NCBI RefSeq assembly: GCF_041287255.1
Contig: NZ_JBGGTX010000001.1
Span: 310,001-374,000, forward strand
Direction of reading: 5' to 3'
Length of the DNA: 64,000 bases
Source: Tamlana flava
Lineage (GTDB): Bacteria > Bacteroidota > Bacteroidia > Flavobacteriales > Flavobacteriaceae
Positions 17,939 to 27,147 of this stretch are shown one piece after another (the stretch's first letter is position 1; every line of letters begins with the position of its first letter). The position numbers were made by a program, and so were the translations under genes. Below the pieces are notes generated by a model. It saw only the letters and a program-made list of their open reading frames with translations. It was not told where the DNA came from and ran no database searches.

Positions 17939-18892
17939 CTACTCTCTGTTTTCAATACTCTTATAGGCCTCAATCACCTTTTTAACCAAGCTGTGGCGGA
18001 TAACATCTTTATCATCCAAAAATATCATGCCTACGCCTTCAACATTCTTCAAAATCAATAAGGCTTCCTTGAGTCCTGAAATGGTACGACGTGGCAAATC
18101 GATTTGCCCTGGATCTCCCGTCAACAAAAATTTAGCGTTTTTTCCCATTCGGGTTAAAAACATTTTCATTTGCGCATGGGTGGTATTTTGACCTTCATCA
18201 AGAATTACAAATGCATTGTCCAATGTTCTACCGCGCATAAACGCCAACGGTGCAATTTGTATGGTACCATTTTCAATATAATGCGCCAATTTTTCTGGTG
18301 CAATCATATCGCGCAACGCATCGTAAAGCGGTTGCATATATGGGTCTAGCTTTTCCTTCAAATCGCCTGGTAAAAACCCAAGGTTCTCCCCTGCCTCAAC
18401 GGCTGGGCGCGTTAAAATAATACGCTTTACCTCTTTGTTTTTTAAGGCCTGAACCGCCAAAGCCACTCCTGTATAGGTTTTTCCCGTACCTGCTGGCCCG
18501 ATGGCAAAAACCATATCGTTTTTCCGAATCAGCTCTACCAATTTACGTTGGTTGGTGGTTTGGGCTTTTATCAACCTTCCGCCTACACCATGTACAATGA
18601 CTTCACCACTTTGTTGTGACGTGTTATAATCGTCACTGCTTTGGCTGGTCAATACACGCTCAATGGTGTTTTCGTCTAGCTTATTATACTTTCCATAATG
18701 CTTAAAAAGCATAGTCATACGATGGTCAAACTCCTCCAGTAATTCTTCATCACCAAAAGCTTTAATTTTATTGCCCCGTGCTACTATTTTTAACTTAGGA
18801 AAGTGTTTTTTTATAAGTTCGATGTTGGCATTTTGAGCTCCAAAAAGTTCTTTTGGAGCAATCTCTTCAAGTTCAAGAATGATTTCGTTCAA
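17939..18892 (-). CDS. PhoH-family ATPase
   Basis: Cytoplasmic PhoH/YbeZ-type P-loop ATPase of 317 residues, linked in other bacteria to RNA handling with the endoribonuclease YbeY. It has a short N-terminal KH-like region, the Walker A motif GPAGTGKT (residues 132-139), the Walker B-type FVILDEGQNTTHAQMK, and LLTGDPGQIDLP as sensor. It stands alone between purC and a divergent SAM-cleaving enzyme gene. ybeY is not next to it here. Confidence 0.93.
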   Translation of the reverse strand: MNEIILELEEIAPKELFGAQNANIELIKKHFPKLKIVARGNKIKAFGDEELLEEFDHRMTMLFKHYGKYNKLDENTIERVLTSQSSDDYNTSQQSGEVIVHGVGGRLIKAQTTNQRKLVELIRKNDMVFAIGPAGTGKTYTGVALAVQALKNKEVKRIILTRPAVEAGENLGFLPGDLKEKLDPYMQPLYDALRDMIAPEKLAHYIENGTIQIAPLAFMRGRTLDNAFVILDEGQNTTHAQMKMFLTRMGKNAKFLLTGDPGQIDLPRRTISGLKEALLILKNVEGVGMIFLDDKDVIRHSLVKKVIEAYKSIENRE

Positions 18893-19046
18893 AGGCTTAT
18901 AATTATTTTTTAAAATTTCCGTTTGATTAAATGTGATTTATATCCAATCAGACAAAATGATTTCTTAGTTTTGTAATTGGTTATTAAAACTCAAAAATAC
19001 TAAATTTGAGTGACCACGAACTAAAAACATATCAACAATTTTGCCC

Positions 19047-19940
19047 ATGGCAATCATCACCCTAACTACCGATTTTGGCGAAAAAGACCACTTTGCTGGC
19101 GCAACAAAAGGTGCTATTTACAGTGAACTGCCCGAAGTGAAAATTGTTGATATCTCGCATTCCGTTTCGCCATTTAATATTCCTGAGGCCGCTTACATTA
19201 TTCAAAATGCTTATAAAAGTTTTCCGAAGGGCACCATTCATATTATTGGGATTGATTCTGAATTAAATCCTGAAAACAAACATATTGCGCTTAAACTGGA
19301 CGACCACTATTTTATATGTGCCAACAATGGTATTATGAGCATGATTTGTTCTGAAATTGCGCCACAAAAAATTGTTGAAATTAACATCCATGATAAAATA
19401 CAAACCAGTTTCCCTGTTTTGGATGTGTTTGTAAAAGTGGCTTGCCATATTGCGCGCGGCGGAACCTTGGAGGTTATTGGCAAAAACATTGAAGAAATAA
19501 AACCCATCAAGAACATTGTGCCTTATGTGAACGACGACAAAACGCAAATTGTGGGTAGTGTGATATACGTGGATAATTACGGAAATGTGGTGACCAACAT
19601 TAAGCGAAGTTTCTTTGAGGCCATTCAGAAGGGACGGTCTTTCGAAATTTCAGCCAGAAACTACACCTTTAAAAAGATACACAAGAAATATAGTGGCATT
19701 GTAAACTTTGAAATTCCCGAAAACAAACGACACGACGAGGGCCGTAAACTAGCCGTTTTTAACTCTGGGGATTTTTTGGAAATTGCCGTTTACAAAAGCA
19801 ATAGTGAAAATGTGGGCAGTGCCTCAACACTTTTGGGGCTCAGATTAATGGATGCTGTGAGCATTAATTTTATTGCTGCTCCCTTAACACCAAAAGGTAT
19901 TGACATGCCACAAATTGTGTCTAAAGCTACCGACTTTTAA
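19047..19940 (+). CDS. SAM hydrolase/hydroxide adenosyltransferase (DUF62 family)
   Basis: Enzyme of the SAM-dependent hydroxide adenosyltransferase family (DUF62; relatives of fluorinase), which splits S-adenosylmethionine with water to adenosine and methionine. It has the N-terminal signature TLTTDFGEKDHF with the SAM-binding Asp, VDISHSVSPFNIPEAAYI, the central FICANNGIMS segment and VIYVDNYGNVVTNI of the C-domain. ATG at 19047 is preferred over a TTG two codons earlier (19041) because the conserved MAIITLTTDFG begins there. A 98-residue monooxygenase gene follows after 13 bp. Confidence 0.88.
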   Translation: MAIITLTTDFGEKDHFAGATKGAIYSELPEVKIVDISHSVSPFNIPEAAYIIQNAYKSFPKGTIHIIGIDSELNPENKHIALKLDDHYFICANNGIMSMICSEIAPQKIVEINIHDKIQTSFPVLDVFVKVACHIARGGTLEVIGKNIEEIKPIKNIVPYVNDDKTQIVGSVIYVDNYGNVVTNIKRSFFEAIQKGRSFEISARNYTFKKIHKKYSGIVNFEIPENKRHDEGRKLAVFNSGDFLEIAVYKSNSENVGSASTLLGLRLMDAVSINFIAAPLTPKGIDMPQIVSKATDF

Positions 19941-19953
19941 ACAAACGTAATCT

Positions 19954-20250
19954 ATGATAGTAAGAATAGTGAAAATGGGATTTTACAAGCAGAATATTGA
20001 TGCTTTTTTAGATAATTTCCATGACACCAAGGGAGATATTAGGGCTTTTGAAGGCTGTTCTTATTTGGAGTTATATAGAGATAAAACCAACCCGAGCGTA
20101 TTTTTTACCTATAGTTATTGGGAATCTGAAGAACATTTGGAACAATATCGAAAATCGGAATTATTCAAAAAAGTCTGGAGCAGGGTTAAGCCGCTTTTTA
20201 GCATTCGTCCAGAGGCTTGGAGTGTTGAAAAAATTGAAACGCTTAAATAA
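19954..20250 (+). CDS. Antibiotic biosynthesis monooxygenase (ABM) domain protein
   Basis: A 98-residue single-domain protein of the ABM dimeric ferredoxin-like fold. The pattern IVRIVKMGF, then FEGCSYLELYRDK and FFTYSYWESEEHLEQYRKSELF, is typical. Members are cofactor-free monooxygenases or haem/quinone-binding proteins. It follows the SAM-cleaving enzyme gene by 13 bp and precedes gldF by 60 bp. Reaction unknown. Confidence 0.78.
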   Translation: MIVRIVKMGFYKQNIDAFLDNFHDTKGDIRAFEGCSYLELYRDKTNPSVFFTYSYWESEEHLEQYRKSELFKKVWSRVKPLFSIRPEAWSVEKIETLK

Positions 20251-20310
20251 CGAATTAAATTAACGATATTTGAATTTTGATTCTGAAACCTTGAACCATA
20301 AATACCTTTA

Positions 20311-21030
20311 ATGCTAGCCATTTTAAAAAAAGAAATAAATTCGTTTTTTGCCTCACCAATCGGGTATTTGGTTATTGGAATTTTTTTAGTGGTAAACGGC
20401 CTATTTCTTTGGCTATTCAAGGGTGATTTTAACATTTTAAACTACGGCTTTGCCGACTTATCGTCGTTTTTTCTTTTGGCTCCATGGATTTTGCTATTCT
20501 TGATTCCTGCGGTAACCATGCGTAGTTTTTCAGATGAAAAAAAACAAGGCACTTTAGAACTGTTGCTCACCAAGCCCATATCGGCTTTCAACATTGTTTT
20601 GGGCAAATATTTTGGCGCCTTTATCTTAATTATTATAGCTTTAATTCCAACGTTACTGTACGCTTACACGGTTTATGAATTGGGCAACCCTGTTGGGAAT
20701 TTGGATATGGGAAGCACATTGGGCTCTTATTTCGGGCTCTTGTTTTTGGTGGCCGCTTACACTTCAATAGGCGTGTTTGCCTCTACCCTTTCAGACAACC
20801 AGATTGTGGCCTTTATTGTTGGGGTTTTTATTTGCTTTTTCTTTTACATTGGTTTTGAAGGCATCGCCGATTACACATCCAGTAATTTTGTTGAACAATT
20901 AGGCATGAATGCCCATTTTAAGAGCATGGGGCGAGGTGTCCTGGATACAAGGGATATTGTTTATTTTTTGAGCATCACCATGTTTTTTTTAATGTTAACC
21001 AAACTAAAATTGAATACCGAACGTAAATGA
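20311..21030 (+). CDS. gldF: Gliding-motility ABC transporter permease GldF
   Basis: Membrane subunit of the GldA-GldF-GldG ABC transporter, linked to gliding in Flavobacterium johnsoniae. It has 239 residues with about six transmembrane segments and the ABC-2 permease pattern MRSFSDEKKQGTLELLLTKPIS near residues 70-91. The N-terminal LAILKKEINSFFASPIGY is characteristic of GldF. The next gene starts inside its stop codon (ATGA overlap), and gldG follows that gene. The ATPase gldA is not in the window. Confidence 0.9.
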   Translation: MLAILKKEINSFFASPIGYLVIGIFLVVNGLFLWLFKGDFNILNYGFADLSSFFLLAPWILLFLIPAVTMRSFSDEKKQGTLELLLTKPISAFNIVLGKYFGAFILIIIALIPTLLYAYTVYELGNPVGNLDMGSTLGSYFGLLFLVAAYTSIGVFASTLSDNQIVAFIVGVFICFFFYIGFEGIADYTSSNFVEQLGMNAHFKSMGRGVLDTRDIVYFLSITMFFLMLTKLKLNTERK

Positions 21031-21512
21031 TTATTACACCAATTTTTATTATTTCTATGATTTTGGTTTTTGTGTTGGTTTGGCTGTTTGTCAACACCAT
21101 TGATAAGCGCAAATGGCTAACTTTTTTGGTCAGTTTGGTTTTAACGCCAATCGTTTATTTTTATGTGTTTTACCCAATTTTGAATATTTTCAGTAGTTAT
21201 AATCATGAAAAACATTTTGATGCCGAGGCTTGGGAAGCAGAACCCGCATTGCGCTTCGAAATGGCACATGAAATTTTAAACGACAGTATTTTTATTGGAA
21301 AGGACAAAAATGAAGTAGAAAACCTTTTAGGTGAAAGCGAATGGTACGGGTGGGATAATGCGATAAAAGCCAACTCACCGGATAAATGGAACTACAATAT
21401 GGGTTTTAAACCCGGAGCGTTTAACAACATGCAAGAATGCATTGAACTGAATTTTGAAAACAACAAAGTGAAGTCGGTTACCTCATATCAATTAGAAAAA
21501 ACTTTTGACTAA
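21027..21512 (+). CDS. Two-helix membrane protein of unknown function inserted between gldF and gldG
   Basis: A 161-residue protein with two N-terminal membrane helices (about 4-23 and 33-54) and a soluble C-terminal part. The soluble part contains FIGKDKNEVENLLGES, followed by a W/Y-rich segment and a closing strand (ELNFENNKVKSVTSYQ). This order resembles the BamE/OmlA-like small fold (G-x-x-x-x-x-V-x-x-x-L-G), but the match is by eye only. It overlaps gldF by 4 bp and gldG by 8 bp, so it is co-translated with the transporter. It could be an accessory subunit or a passenger. Confidence 0.7.
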   Translation: MIITPIFIISMILVFVLVWLFVNTIDKRKWLTFLVSLVLTPIVYFYVFYPILNIFSSYNHEKHFDAEAWEAEPALRFEMAHEILNDSIFIGKDKNEVENLLGESEWYGWDNAIKANSPDKWNYNMGFKPGAFNNMQECIELNFENNKVKSVTSYQLEKTFD

Positions 21513-23172
21513 ATATTTAAAACATATCGTCATTCTTATCGCGGCTTTGGTTGCCGTTAACTTTTTAGGCCACAAGGTTTACAAACGTTTTGATTTAACT
21601 TCAGATAAACGTTATACTTTAAGCGAATCGGCCGTTAACATTATAAAGGATATTGAATCTCCCATTGTTGTTGACGTTTTTTTGGAAGGTGAAGATTTCC
21701 CCTCGGAATTCAGACGACTTCAAAAGGAAACACAACAATTACTTGAAGAGTTTGCAGCACAAAACAAAAATATTGTCTTTGATTTCATCAACCCGTTAGA
21801 AGAAGAAAGCACAAAAGAACAGAACATTCAGCAACTTACCCAACGTGGTTTAACGCCAATGCAACTTAGTGTTCAAGAAAGTGGAAAATCCTCTCTGGCG
21901 GTCATTTTTCCGTGGGCTTTGGCAAGTTATAATGGGCAAACGGTTATTATTCCTTTGGTGAAAAACAAAATTGGTGCTTCTCAGCAAGAGCTGGTTACCA
22001 ATTCCGTGCAACATTTGGAATATGCTTTTGCAGACGGATTTAACAAACTTACCAAACCAAAACACCAAAAAATAGCCATTTTAAAAGGCAATAAACAACT
22101 AGAGGACAAATACATAGCCGACTTCTTGAAAAAACTAGGTGAATACTATTTTATCGCACCTTTTACTTTGGATAGTGTTGCTTCAAACCCACAAAACGCC
22201 CTTAAGGAAATTGAAACCTATGATTTGGTAATTTCCGCAAAACCCACCGAAGCGTTTACCGAAGAGGAAAAACTGGTTTTGGACCAATACACCATGAACG
22301 GAGGAAAGAGCCTTTGGTTGATTGATGCCGTAATCATGGAAAAAGATAGTCTATACAATGCTTCGGGTAAAAATTATGCTGTTACGAGGGATTTAAACTT
22401 AACCGACTTTTTCTTTAAATATGGTGTTCGCATAAATCCGGTTATGGTTAGTTCTTTATATTCTGCACCAATTACATTGGCCATGGGCAGTGGCAGCGAA
22501 TCGCAATTTCAACATCTAAAATGGCCCTATTCGCCCTTGGCGGGTTCGAGTAGCAACCACCCAATCGTCAATAATTTAAATTTGGTGAAATTTGATTTTG
22601 CCAACCAAATAGACACCCTTAAAAACCAAGTTAAAAAAACCATTCTTTTAAAGTCAGCCCCATTGACTAAATTGGAAGGCACGCCACGAGAAGTGAGTTT
22701 GGACATTGTTACCAAAGAGCAAAATCCGCAATTGTTCAACAAAGGCAACCAAACACTTGCCGTTCTTTTGGAAGGTGAATTCAGTTCCGTATACAGCAAC
22801 CGCATTAAGCCTTTTAAACTGTCAGGAGTAGAAGATAAAAGCGAACCAACCAAAATGATTGTGGTAGCTGACGGTGACGTGATTAAAAACGACGTGGTTA
22901 GAAACACGCCGCAAGAATTGGGCTTTGACAGATGGACAGGGCAATTGTATGGCAACAAGGAATTTTTACTGAATGCCGTAAATTACCTTTTGGACGATAA
23001 TGGACTTATAAACATTCGTTCCAAAGAAATTGCCGTAGCCTTTTTAAACCAAGAAAAAATTGCGGACGAAAAAACCAAGTGGCAGCTTATAAACATTGCC
23101 TTGCCATTGGTTTTATTAGGTCTTTTTGGACTTGTCTTCAACTACATTAGAAGGAAAAAATTTGCTTGCTAA
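21505..23172 (+). CDS. gldG: Gliding-motility-associated ABC transporter substrate-binding-like protein GldG
   Basis: A 555-residue GldG protein with an N-terminal helix (about 5-21) and a C-terminal helix (about 525-545) and a large periplasmic middle. HKVYKRFDLTSDKRYTLSESA at the start is the hallmark of the family. The start is TTG at 21505, overlapping the previous gene by 8 bp; no better ATG keeps the conserved N-terminus. With GldF and the ATPase GldA it forms a transporter of unproved substrate needed for gliding in F. johnsoniae. Confidence 0.9.
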   Translation: MTKYLKHIVILIAALVAVNFLGHKVYKRFDLTSDKRYTLSESAVNIIKDIESPIVVDVFLEGEDFPSEFRRLQKETQQLLEEFAAQNKNIVFDFINPLEEESTKEQNIQQLTQRGLTPMQLSVQESGKSSLAVIFPWALASYNGQTVIIPLVKNKIGASQQELVTNSVQHLEYAFADGFNKLTKPKHQKIAILKGNKQLEDKYIADFLKKLGEYYFIAPFTLDSVASNPQNALKEIETYDLVISAKPTEAFTEEEKLVLDQYTMNGGKSLWLIDAVIMEKDSLYNASGKNYAVTRDLNLTDFFFKYGVRINPVMVSSLYSAPITLAMGSGSESQFQHLKWPYSPLAGSSSNHPIVNNLNLVKFDFANQIDTLKNQVKKTILLKSAPLTKLEGTPREVSLDIVTKEQNPQLFNKGNQTLAVLLEGEFSSVYSNRIKPFKLSGVEDKSEPTKMIVVADGDVIKNDVVRNTPQELGFDRWTGQLYGNKEFLLNAVNYLLDDNGLINIRSKEIAVAFLNQEKIADEKTKWQLINIALPLVLLGLFGLVFNYIRRKKFAC

Positions 23173-23183
23173 ATGTTAATAAG

Positions 23184-23219
23184 TTTGTTTCGAAATATAG
23201 ACTGATTGGGATATATTTG
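23184..23219 (+). promoter_or_regulatory. Candidate promoter of dnaN
   Basis: TATATTTG at 23212-23219 fits TAnnTTTG exactly. A TTTG at 23184-23187 is the -33 candidate with a 24-base gap, slightly long. It leaves a leader of about 120 bases before the dnaN start. Confidence 0.4.
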
Positions 23220-23345
23220 TAAGTAATATAATGACAATTTAAACTAAGCTGGTTGGCGAAATAAATTGGATTTCTTAGTAAACTTTCTAGAAATAGCTTA
23301 AAACCTTTATTTCCTTTAACCTGAGAAAAACGATAAAATCTTCAG

Positions 23346-24464
23346 ATGAAATTTATAGTATCAAGCACGTATTTATTAAAACAATTACAAATTTTAGGAG
23401 GTGTTATAAATAGCTCGAACACCCTACCTATTCTCGACAATTTTTTATTTGAATTGAATGGCAGCCAATTAACTGTTTCTGCAAGCGATTTAGAAACCAC
23501 CATGTCGTCAACCTTAAATGTTGAAAGTGATAGCGAAGGCAGCGTGGCCATACCGGCAAGGTTGTTATTGGATACCTTGAAAACATTCCCTGAGCAACCA
23601 CTTACCTTTATTGTTGAGGACAACAATACGGTTGAAATAAGCTCAAACCATGGTAAATATGCCTTGGCCTATGCCAATGGAAATGAATTTCCAAAAGCAG
23701 TAGCATTGGAAGACCCGAGCAAAACGGTTGTAACCGGTGATATTTTGGCAACAGCAATTAGCAAAACTATTTTTGCTGCAGGTAACGATGATTTACGCCC
23801 GGTAATGAGCGGTGTATTTTTCCAGTTTTCAACTGAAGGTTTAACCTTTGTCGCTACCGATGCCCACAAATTGGTAAAATACACACGCGAGGATGTTTCG
23901 GCCAACCAAGTGGCAGAGTTCATCATGCCTAAAAAACCTTTAAATCTTTTAAAAGGTATTTTAGCAGCAAGTGAAGACGACGTAACTATTGAGTACAACG
24001 ACTCCAATGCCAAATTCACTTTTGAAAATTCCGAATTGATTTGTCGTTTGATTGATGGAAAATACCCTAATTATGAAGCCGTAATTCCAAAAGAAAATCC
24101 GAACAAACTGGTGATTGATAGAAATCAATTCTTAAACTCTGTTCGTCGTGTGAGCATCTTTTCTAATAAAACCACACATCAAATTCGCTTAAAAATTGCC
24201 GGTGCTGAATTAAATATATCTGCCGAAGATATTGATTACAGCAATAAAGCCGAAGAGCGTTTAACATGCGACTACCAAGGCGATGATATGCAAATTGGTT
24301 TTAACTCGCGGTTTTTAACCGAAATGCTAAATAACCTAAATTCCGACGACGTACAATTGGAAATGAGTATGCCAAACAGAGCTGGTCTTTTAACGCCAAT
24401 TGACGGACTTGATGAAGGAGAGAAAGTGACTATGTTGGTAATGCCTGTAATGCTCAACAATTAA
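23346..24464 (+). CDS. dnaN: DNA polymerase III beta sliding clamp
   Basis: Ring-shaped clamp that holds the replicase on DNA. It has 372 residues, as usual, with three repeats of the clamp fold. Typical segments: LLKQLQILGGVINSSNTLPILDNFLFEL, RPVMSGVFFQF with VATDAHKLV, and the C-terminal MLVMPVMLNN whose hydrophobic tail belongs to the protein-binding pocket. It is far from dnaA here, as is common in Bacteroidota, and follows gldG with its own likely promoter and a strong terminator. Confidence 0.97.
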   Translation: MKFIVSSTYLLKQLQILGGVINSSNTLPILDNFLFELNGSQLTVSASDLETTMSSTLNVESDSEGSVAIPARLLLDTLKTFPEQPLTFIVEDNNTVEISSNHGKYALAYANGNEFPKAVALEDPSKTVVTGDILATAISKTIFAAGNDDLRPVMSGVFFQFSTEGLTFVATDAHKLVKYTREDVSANQVAEFIMPKKPLNLLKGILAASEDDVTIEYNDSNAKFTFENSELICRLIDGKYPNYEAVIPKENPNKLVIDRNQFLNSVRRVSIFSNKTTHQIRLKIAGAELNISAEDIDYSNKAEERLTCDYQGDDMQIGFNSRFLTEMLNNLNSDDVQLEMSMPNRAGLLTPIDGLDEGEKVTMLVMPVMLNN

Positions 24465-24521
24465 TTCCTTTAAAACCTCTAAACTAAACTAGATAAGTAA
24501 GTTGCCTTTGGCAGCAAACTA

Positions 24522-24553
24522 AAAACGCCCACCAATTTGGTGGGCGTTTTGTT
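24522..24553. terminator. Bidirectional terminator after dnaN
   Basis: AAAACGCCCACCAA (24522-24535) and TTGGTGGGCGTTTT (24537-24550) form a perfect 14-bp stem between convergent dnaN and the DUF4870 gene. Confidence 0.92.
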
Positions 24554-24571
24554 TATCTCAATATAACTAAA

Positions 24572-24907
24572 CTAACTAATAAAATTAAGAGATAAAGGGT
24601 ATGTGGGCTTTTCTCCGTGGCTCGCTTTAATGGCATTAATAATTGGAAATATAAAGGATATAATCCCTAAAATAATCAGGCCAAAAATACCTACCAGTAT
24701 AAATACCAAAGGAATACAAATTATGGTGTACACCAGCATACTCAATTGAAAGTTGACAATATGTTTTCCCTGTTCATCCATTTTGTATACATTTTCCTTT
24801 TGGATTGCCCAAATGACTAAAGGAACTATAAGTCCTCCAAATCCTGTTAAAAAAGTAAGCAACTGGGCTAAATGTGTAATAACTAAAAGTTGGTTATCCT
24901 GTCTCAT
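24572..24907 (-). CDS. DUF4870 domain membrane protein
   Basis: A 111-residue small membrane protein with three hydrophobic segments and the DUF4870 pattern: HLAQLLTFLTGFGGLIVPLVIW, then KHIVNFQLSMLVYTI and a final IKASHGEKPTYPLSL. The family (Tic20-like) is widespread and of unknown function. It stands alone between the dnaN terminator and the cyclase gene. Confidence 0.85.
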   Translation of the reverse strand: MRQDNQLLVITHLAQLLTFLTGFGGLIVPLVIWAIQKENVYKMDEQGKHIVNFQLSMLVYTIICIPLVFILVGIFGLIILGIISFIFPIINAIKASHGEKPTYPLSLNFIS

Positions 24908-24994
24908 GATGATGGTCGTGTTTTGATTGACACTTATACGACGCGTTCAAATTTGAAATGTTACAAATAGATATTAATAATTAAATTATAGTAC

Positions 24995-27049
24995 TTAATC
25001 AATTTTATTTAATAAGGCTATAAAACGAGGTTCATTTCGAAGTGGCTTAAACTTGATATCTTGTTTCAATCCCCAAAAAAACAATCCTTGACCACCGAAT
25101 TCGTAATCTTTTTCAAGGTAATCCAGCGCCTTATCTTTTTCGCCGCAGCCCATGTAAATTGTCGCTATCATGTAAGCTGGTACATAAATCGTTTTACTCT
25201 TGTTAAGTTGGTAATCTAAAATTTCTTTGGCTTTAGCATATTCTCCAATCATACCGTAACAATATCCGAGCATCCAATTAGTGTGGGAAGCAACACTTCT
25301 AGATGTGTAAAGGTCAATTGCTTCTTGATATTTACCAATAGCAGCTAAATTAGTCGCCTTCATCCATTTTAGCATATTATCGTTGGGGAACTTACTCAAA
25401 GATTCATCAATAAGGTCTATTGCTTTTTGAAACTCATTTAAATAATAATAAGCCTGCCCCATATCTCCAATATACTTCGGAGACAAAGGGTCCAATTTCA
25501 AAACTCTATTGAAATTTTCTTCCATTAATTCCAACTCACCTTCGAATGCATATATCCATGCCAATTTATTATAAGCGCCAACATAACTTGGATTTAGTTC
25601 AATGGCTTTTTTCAAATATCTAATCGCTGTTTCCTTTTCATATTTATAATAGCTTATTGCACCTAAGACCCCAAAAGTACCTCCATCATTTGAATTAATA
25701 GCTAGAGCCGTTAAGGCAGGTACACTAGCCTTTTCTATCATTTTTTTAGGCGATTCTCTTCCCCAAAAAATATACTCTAAATAAGTTTCCGCAACACCGA
25801 CATAAGCTCTACAAAACTCGGGGTCTTTTTCAATAGCTTTTTTAAATAAATTTTCCGCCATTTTTAATTCCTCTACTTTGCCCCCACCTCTATGAAAATA
25901 CATTTGTGCTTCTTTAAATGCTTTGTAAGCTTCGGGATTTGTAGTAGGTTGATTATCTATTCTGAGCACCTCTCCTTCGCTTAAAGTAATTTGCAAAGCT
26001 TTTGCAATATCTCTAGATACATTACTCTGAATTTTAAAAATTTCCACCAGCGTCTTATCATAATTGTCAGCCCATAAATTTTTATTGTTATCCGCATCAA
26101 CTAGATTTGCGTTAATGCGTACTTGATTATTATTAACCCTAACACTACCCTCTAAAATATAATTCACATCTAATTCTTTTGCTATTTCATGTATTGATTT
26201 TTTGGTTCCTTTATAGTGCATTGCTGATGCCCTTGAAATAACTTGCAGATTTTGAATTTTTGAAAGATGCGTTATAATATCTTCTGTGATTCCATCTGTA
26301 AAAATATTGGATTGGTCATCGTCATTCATATTATTGAAAGGAAGAACAGCCAATGTAGGCTGCTTAAGCCCATATTCTTTACCCCCTTTCTTAAGAGTAA
26401 AAAGTAAAATAAAAAAAATTAGAGATAGAATTCCTAAAAATAAAAAACTCCTTTTCTTATACCTTTTATAAACCTCAAGGTCATTTGGCTTGGTTTTTCC
26501 CTTGAGGTGGTCTTTATCAGGAATTACTAAATCTGCATTAGCAATTGCAAAAACAGGAATCACCTTATCTACATTTTTAAAATGCACGGCATCAACGAAC
26601 TTAGTAGATAAATCTTTTTGATTCCTTATTTGATCATTTACTTTATCTGAAATCAATATACTGCCTGCAACTGCTAAAGATTCAATTCTAGAAGCAACAT
26701 TTACAGCATCTCCTATAATATCTGATTCAGTTCGAATAACATCTCCAACATGTACACCAATTCGAACTGGAATAGACGGCTCAGCCCTAAATGCTTTCTG
26801 CATTTCAATGCCACATTTAATGGCTTCTACCGAACTTCTAAACGTACTTAACGTACCATCACCATAATATTGAATGAGTTCTCCCTTAAATTTATTGGTA
26901 CATCTCACAAATATCTCTCGATGCTTTTCTCTTATCAATAAGGCCTCTTTCTCATCGTCTTGCATCAATGAGGTATACCCTTCAATATCAGTAAACATAA
27001 TCGCAACAAGTTCTCTATGTCGTGGCATCTTGCATGTAGAGTTAAGCAA
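24995..27049 (-). CDS. Class III nucleotide cyclase with FlgO/TolB-like domain and TPR repeats
   Basis: A 684-residue predicted membrane protein. Residues ~10-185 form a class III adenylate/guanylate cyclase domain with both metal aspartates (D21 in FTDIEGYTSL, D64 in YYGDGTLSTF) and the transition-state pair N117/R121 in GDAVNVASR. The usual base-selecting lysine three residues before the GD is Q60, so substrate choice or activity is open. A membrane helix (about 204-222) follows, then a LAVLPFNNMNDDDQSN domain as in FlgO/TolB-N-type proteins, then at least six TPR-like repeats (about 365-680). The start could also be Met8 (27028). It is divergent, with a 98-bp gap, from a sigma-54 activator with a cyclic-nucleotide-binding domain, suggesting that it makes that regulator's ligand (inference). 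Confidence 0.85.
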   Translation of the reverse strand: MLNSTCKMPRHRELVAIMFTDIEGYTSLMQDDEKEALLIREKHREIFVRCTNKFKGELIQYYGDGTLSTFRSSVEAIKCGIEMQKAFRAEPSIPVRIGVHVGDVIRTESDIIGDAVNVASRIESLAVAGSILISDKVNDQIRNQKDLSTKFVDAVHFKNVDKVIPVFAIANADLVIPDKDHLKGKTKPNDLEVYKRYKKRSFLFLGILSLIFFILLFTLKKGGKEYGLKQPTLAVLPFNNMNDDDQSNIFTDGITEDIITHLSKIQNLQVISRASAMHYKGTKKSIHEIAKELDVNYILEGSVRVNNNQVRINANLVDADNNKNLWADNYDKTLVEIFKIQSNVSRDIAKALQITLSEGEVLRIDNQPTTNPEAYKAFKEAQMYFHRGGGKVEELKMAENLFKKAIEKDPEFCRAYVGVAETYLEYIFWGRESPKKMIEKASVPALTALAINSNDGGTFGVLGAISYYKYEKETAIRYLKKAIELNPSYVGAYNKLAWIYAFEGELELMEENFNRVLKLDPLSPKYIGDMGQAYYYLNEFQKAIDLIDESLSKFPNDNMLKWMKATNLAAIGKYQEAIDLYTSRSVASHTNWMLGYCYGMIGEYAKAKEILDYQLNKSKTIYVPAYMIATIYMGCGEKDKALDYLEKDYEFGGQGLFFWGLKQDIKFKPLRNEPRFIALLNKID

Positions 27050-27147
27050 CTAATTTAATTAATTATCTTTAGAAATTGAATGTTAAAAAAACAAAGCTCA
27101 AAAAACCTCATAATAATTAATATCTTTATCATAAAACAATCAATGCT

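Noticed and set aside
20021..20263. 80-codon frame overlapping the ABM gene
   Set aside because: It is a +1-frame shadow of the 98-residue ABM-domain gene, whose sequence has clear family motifs.
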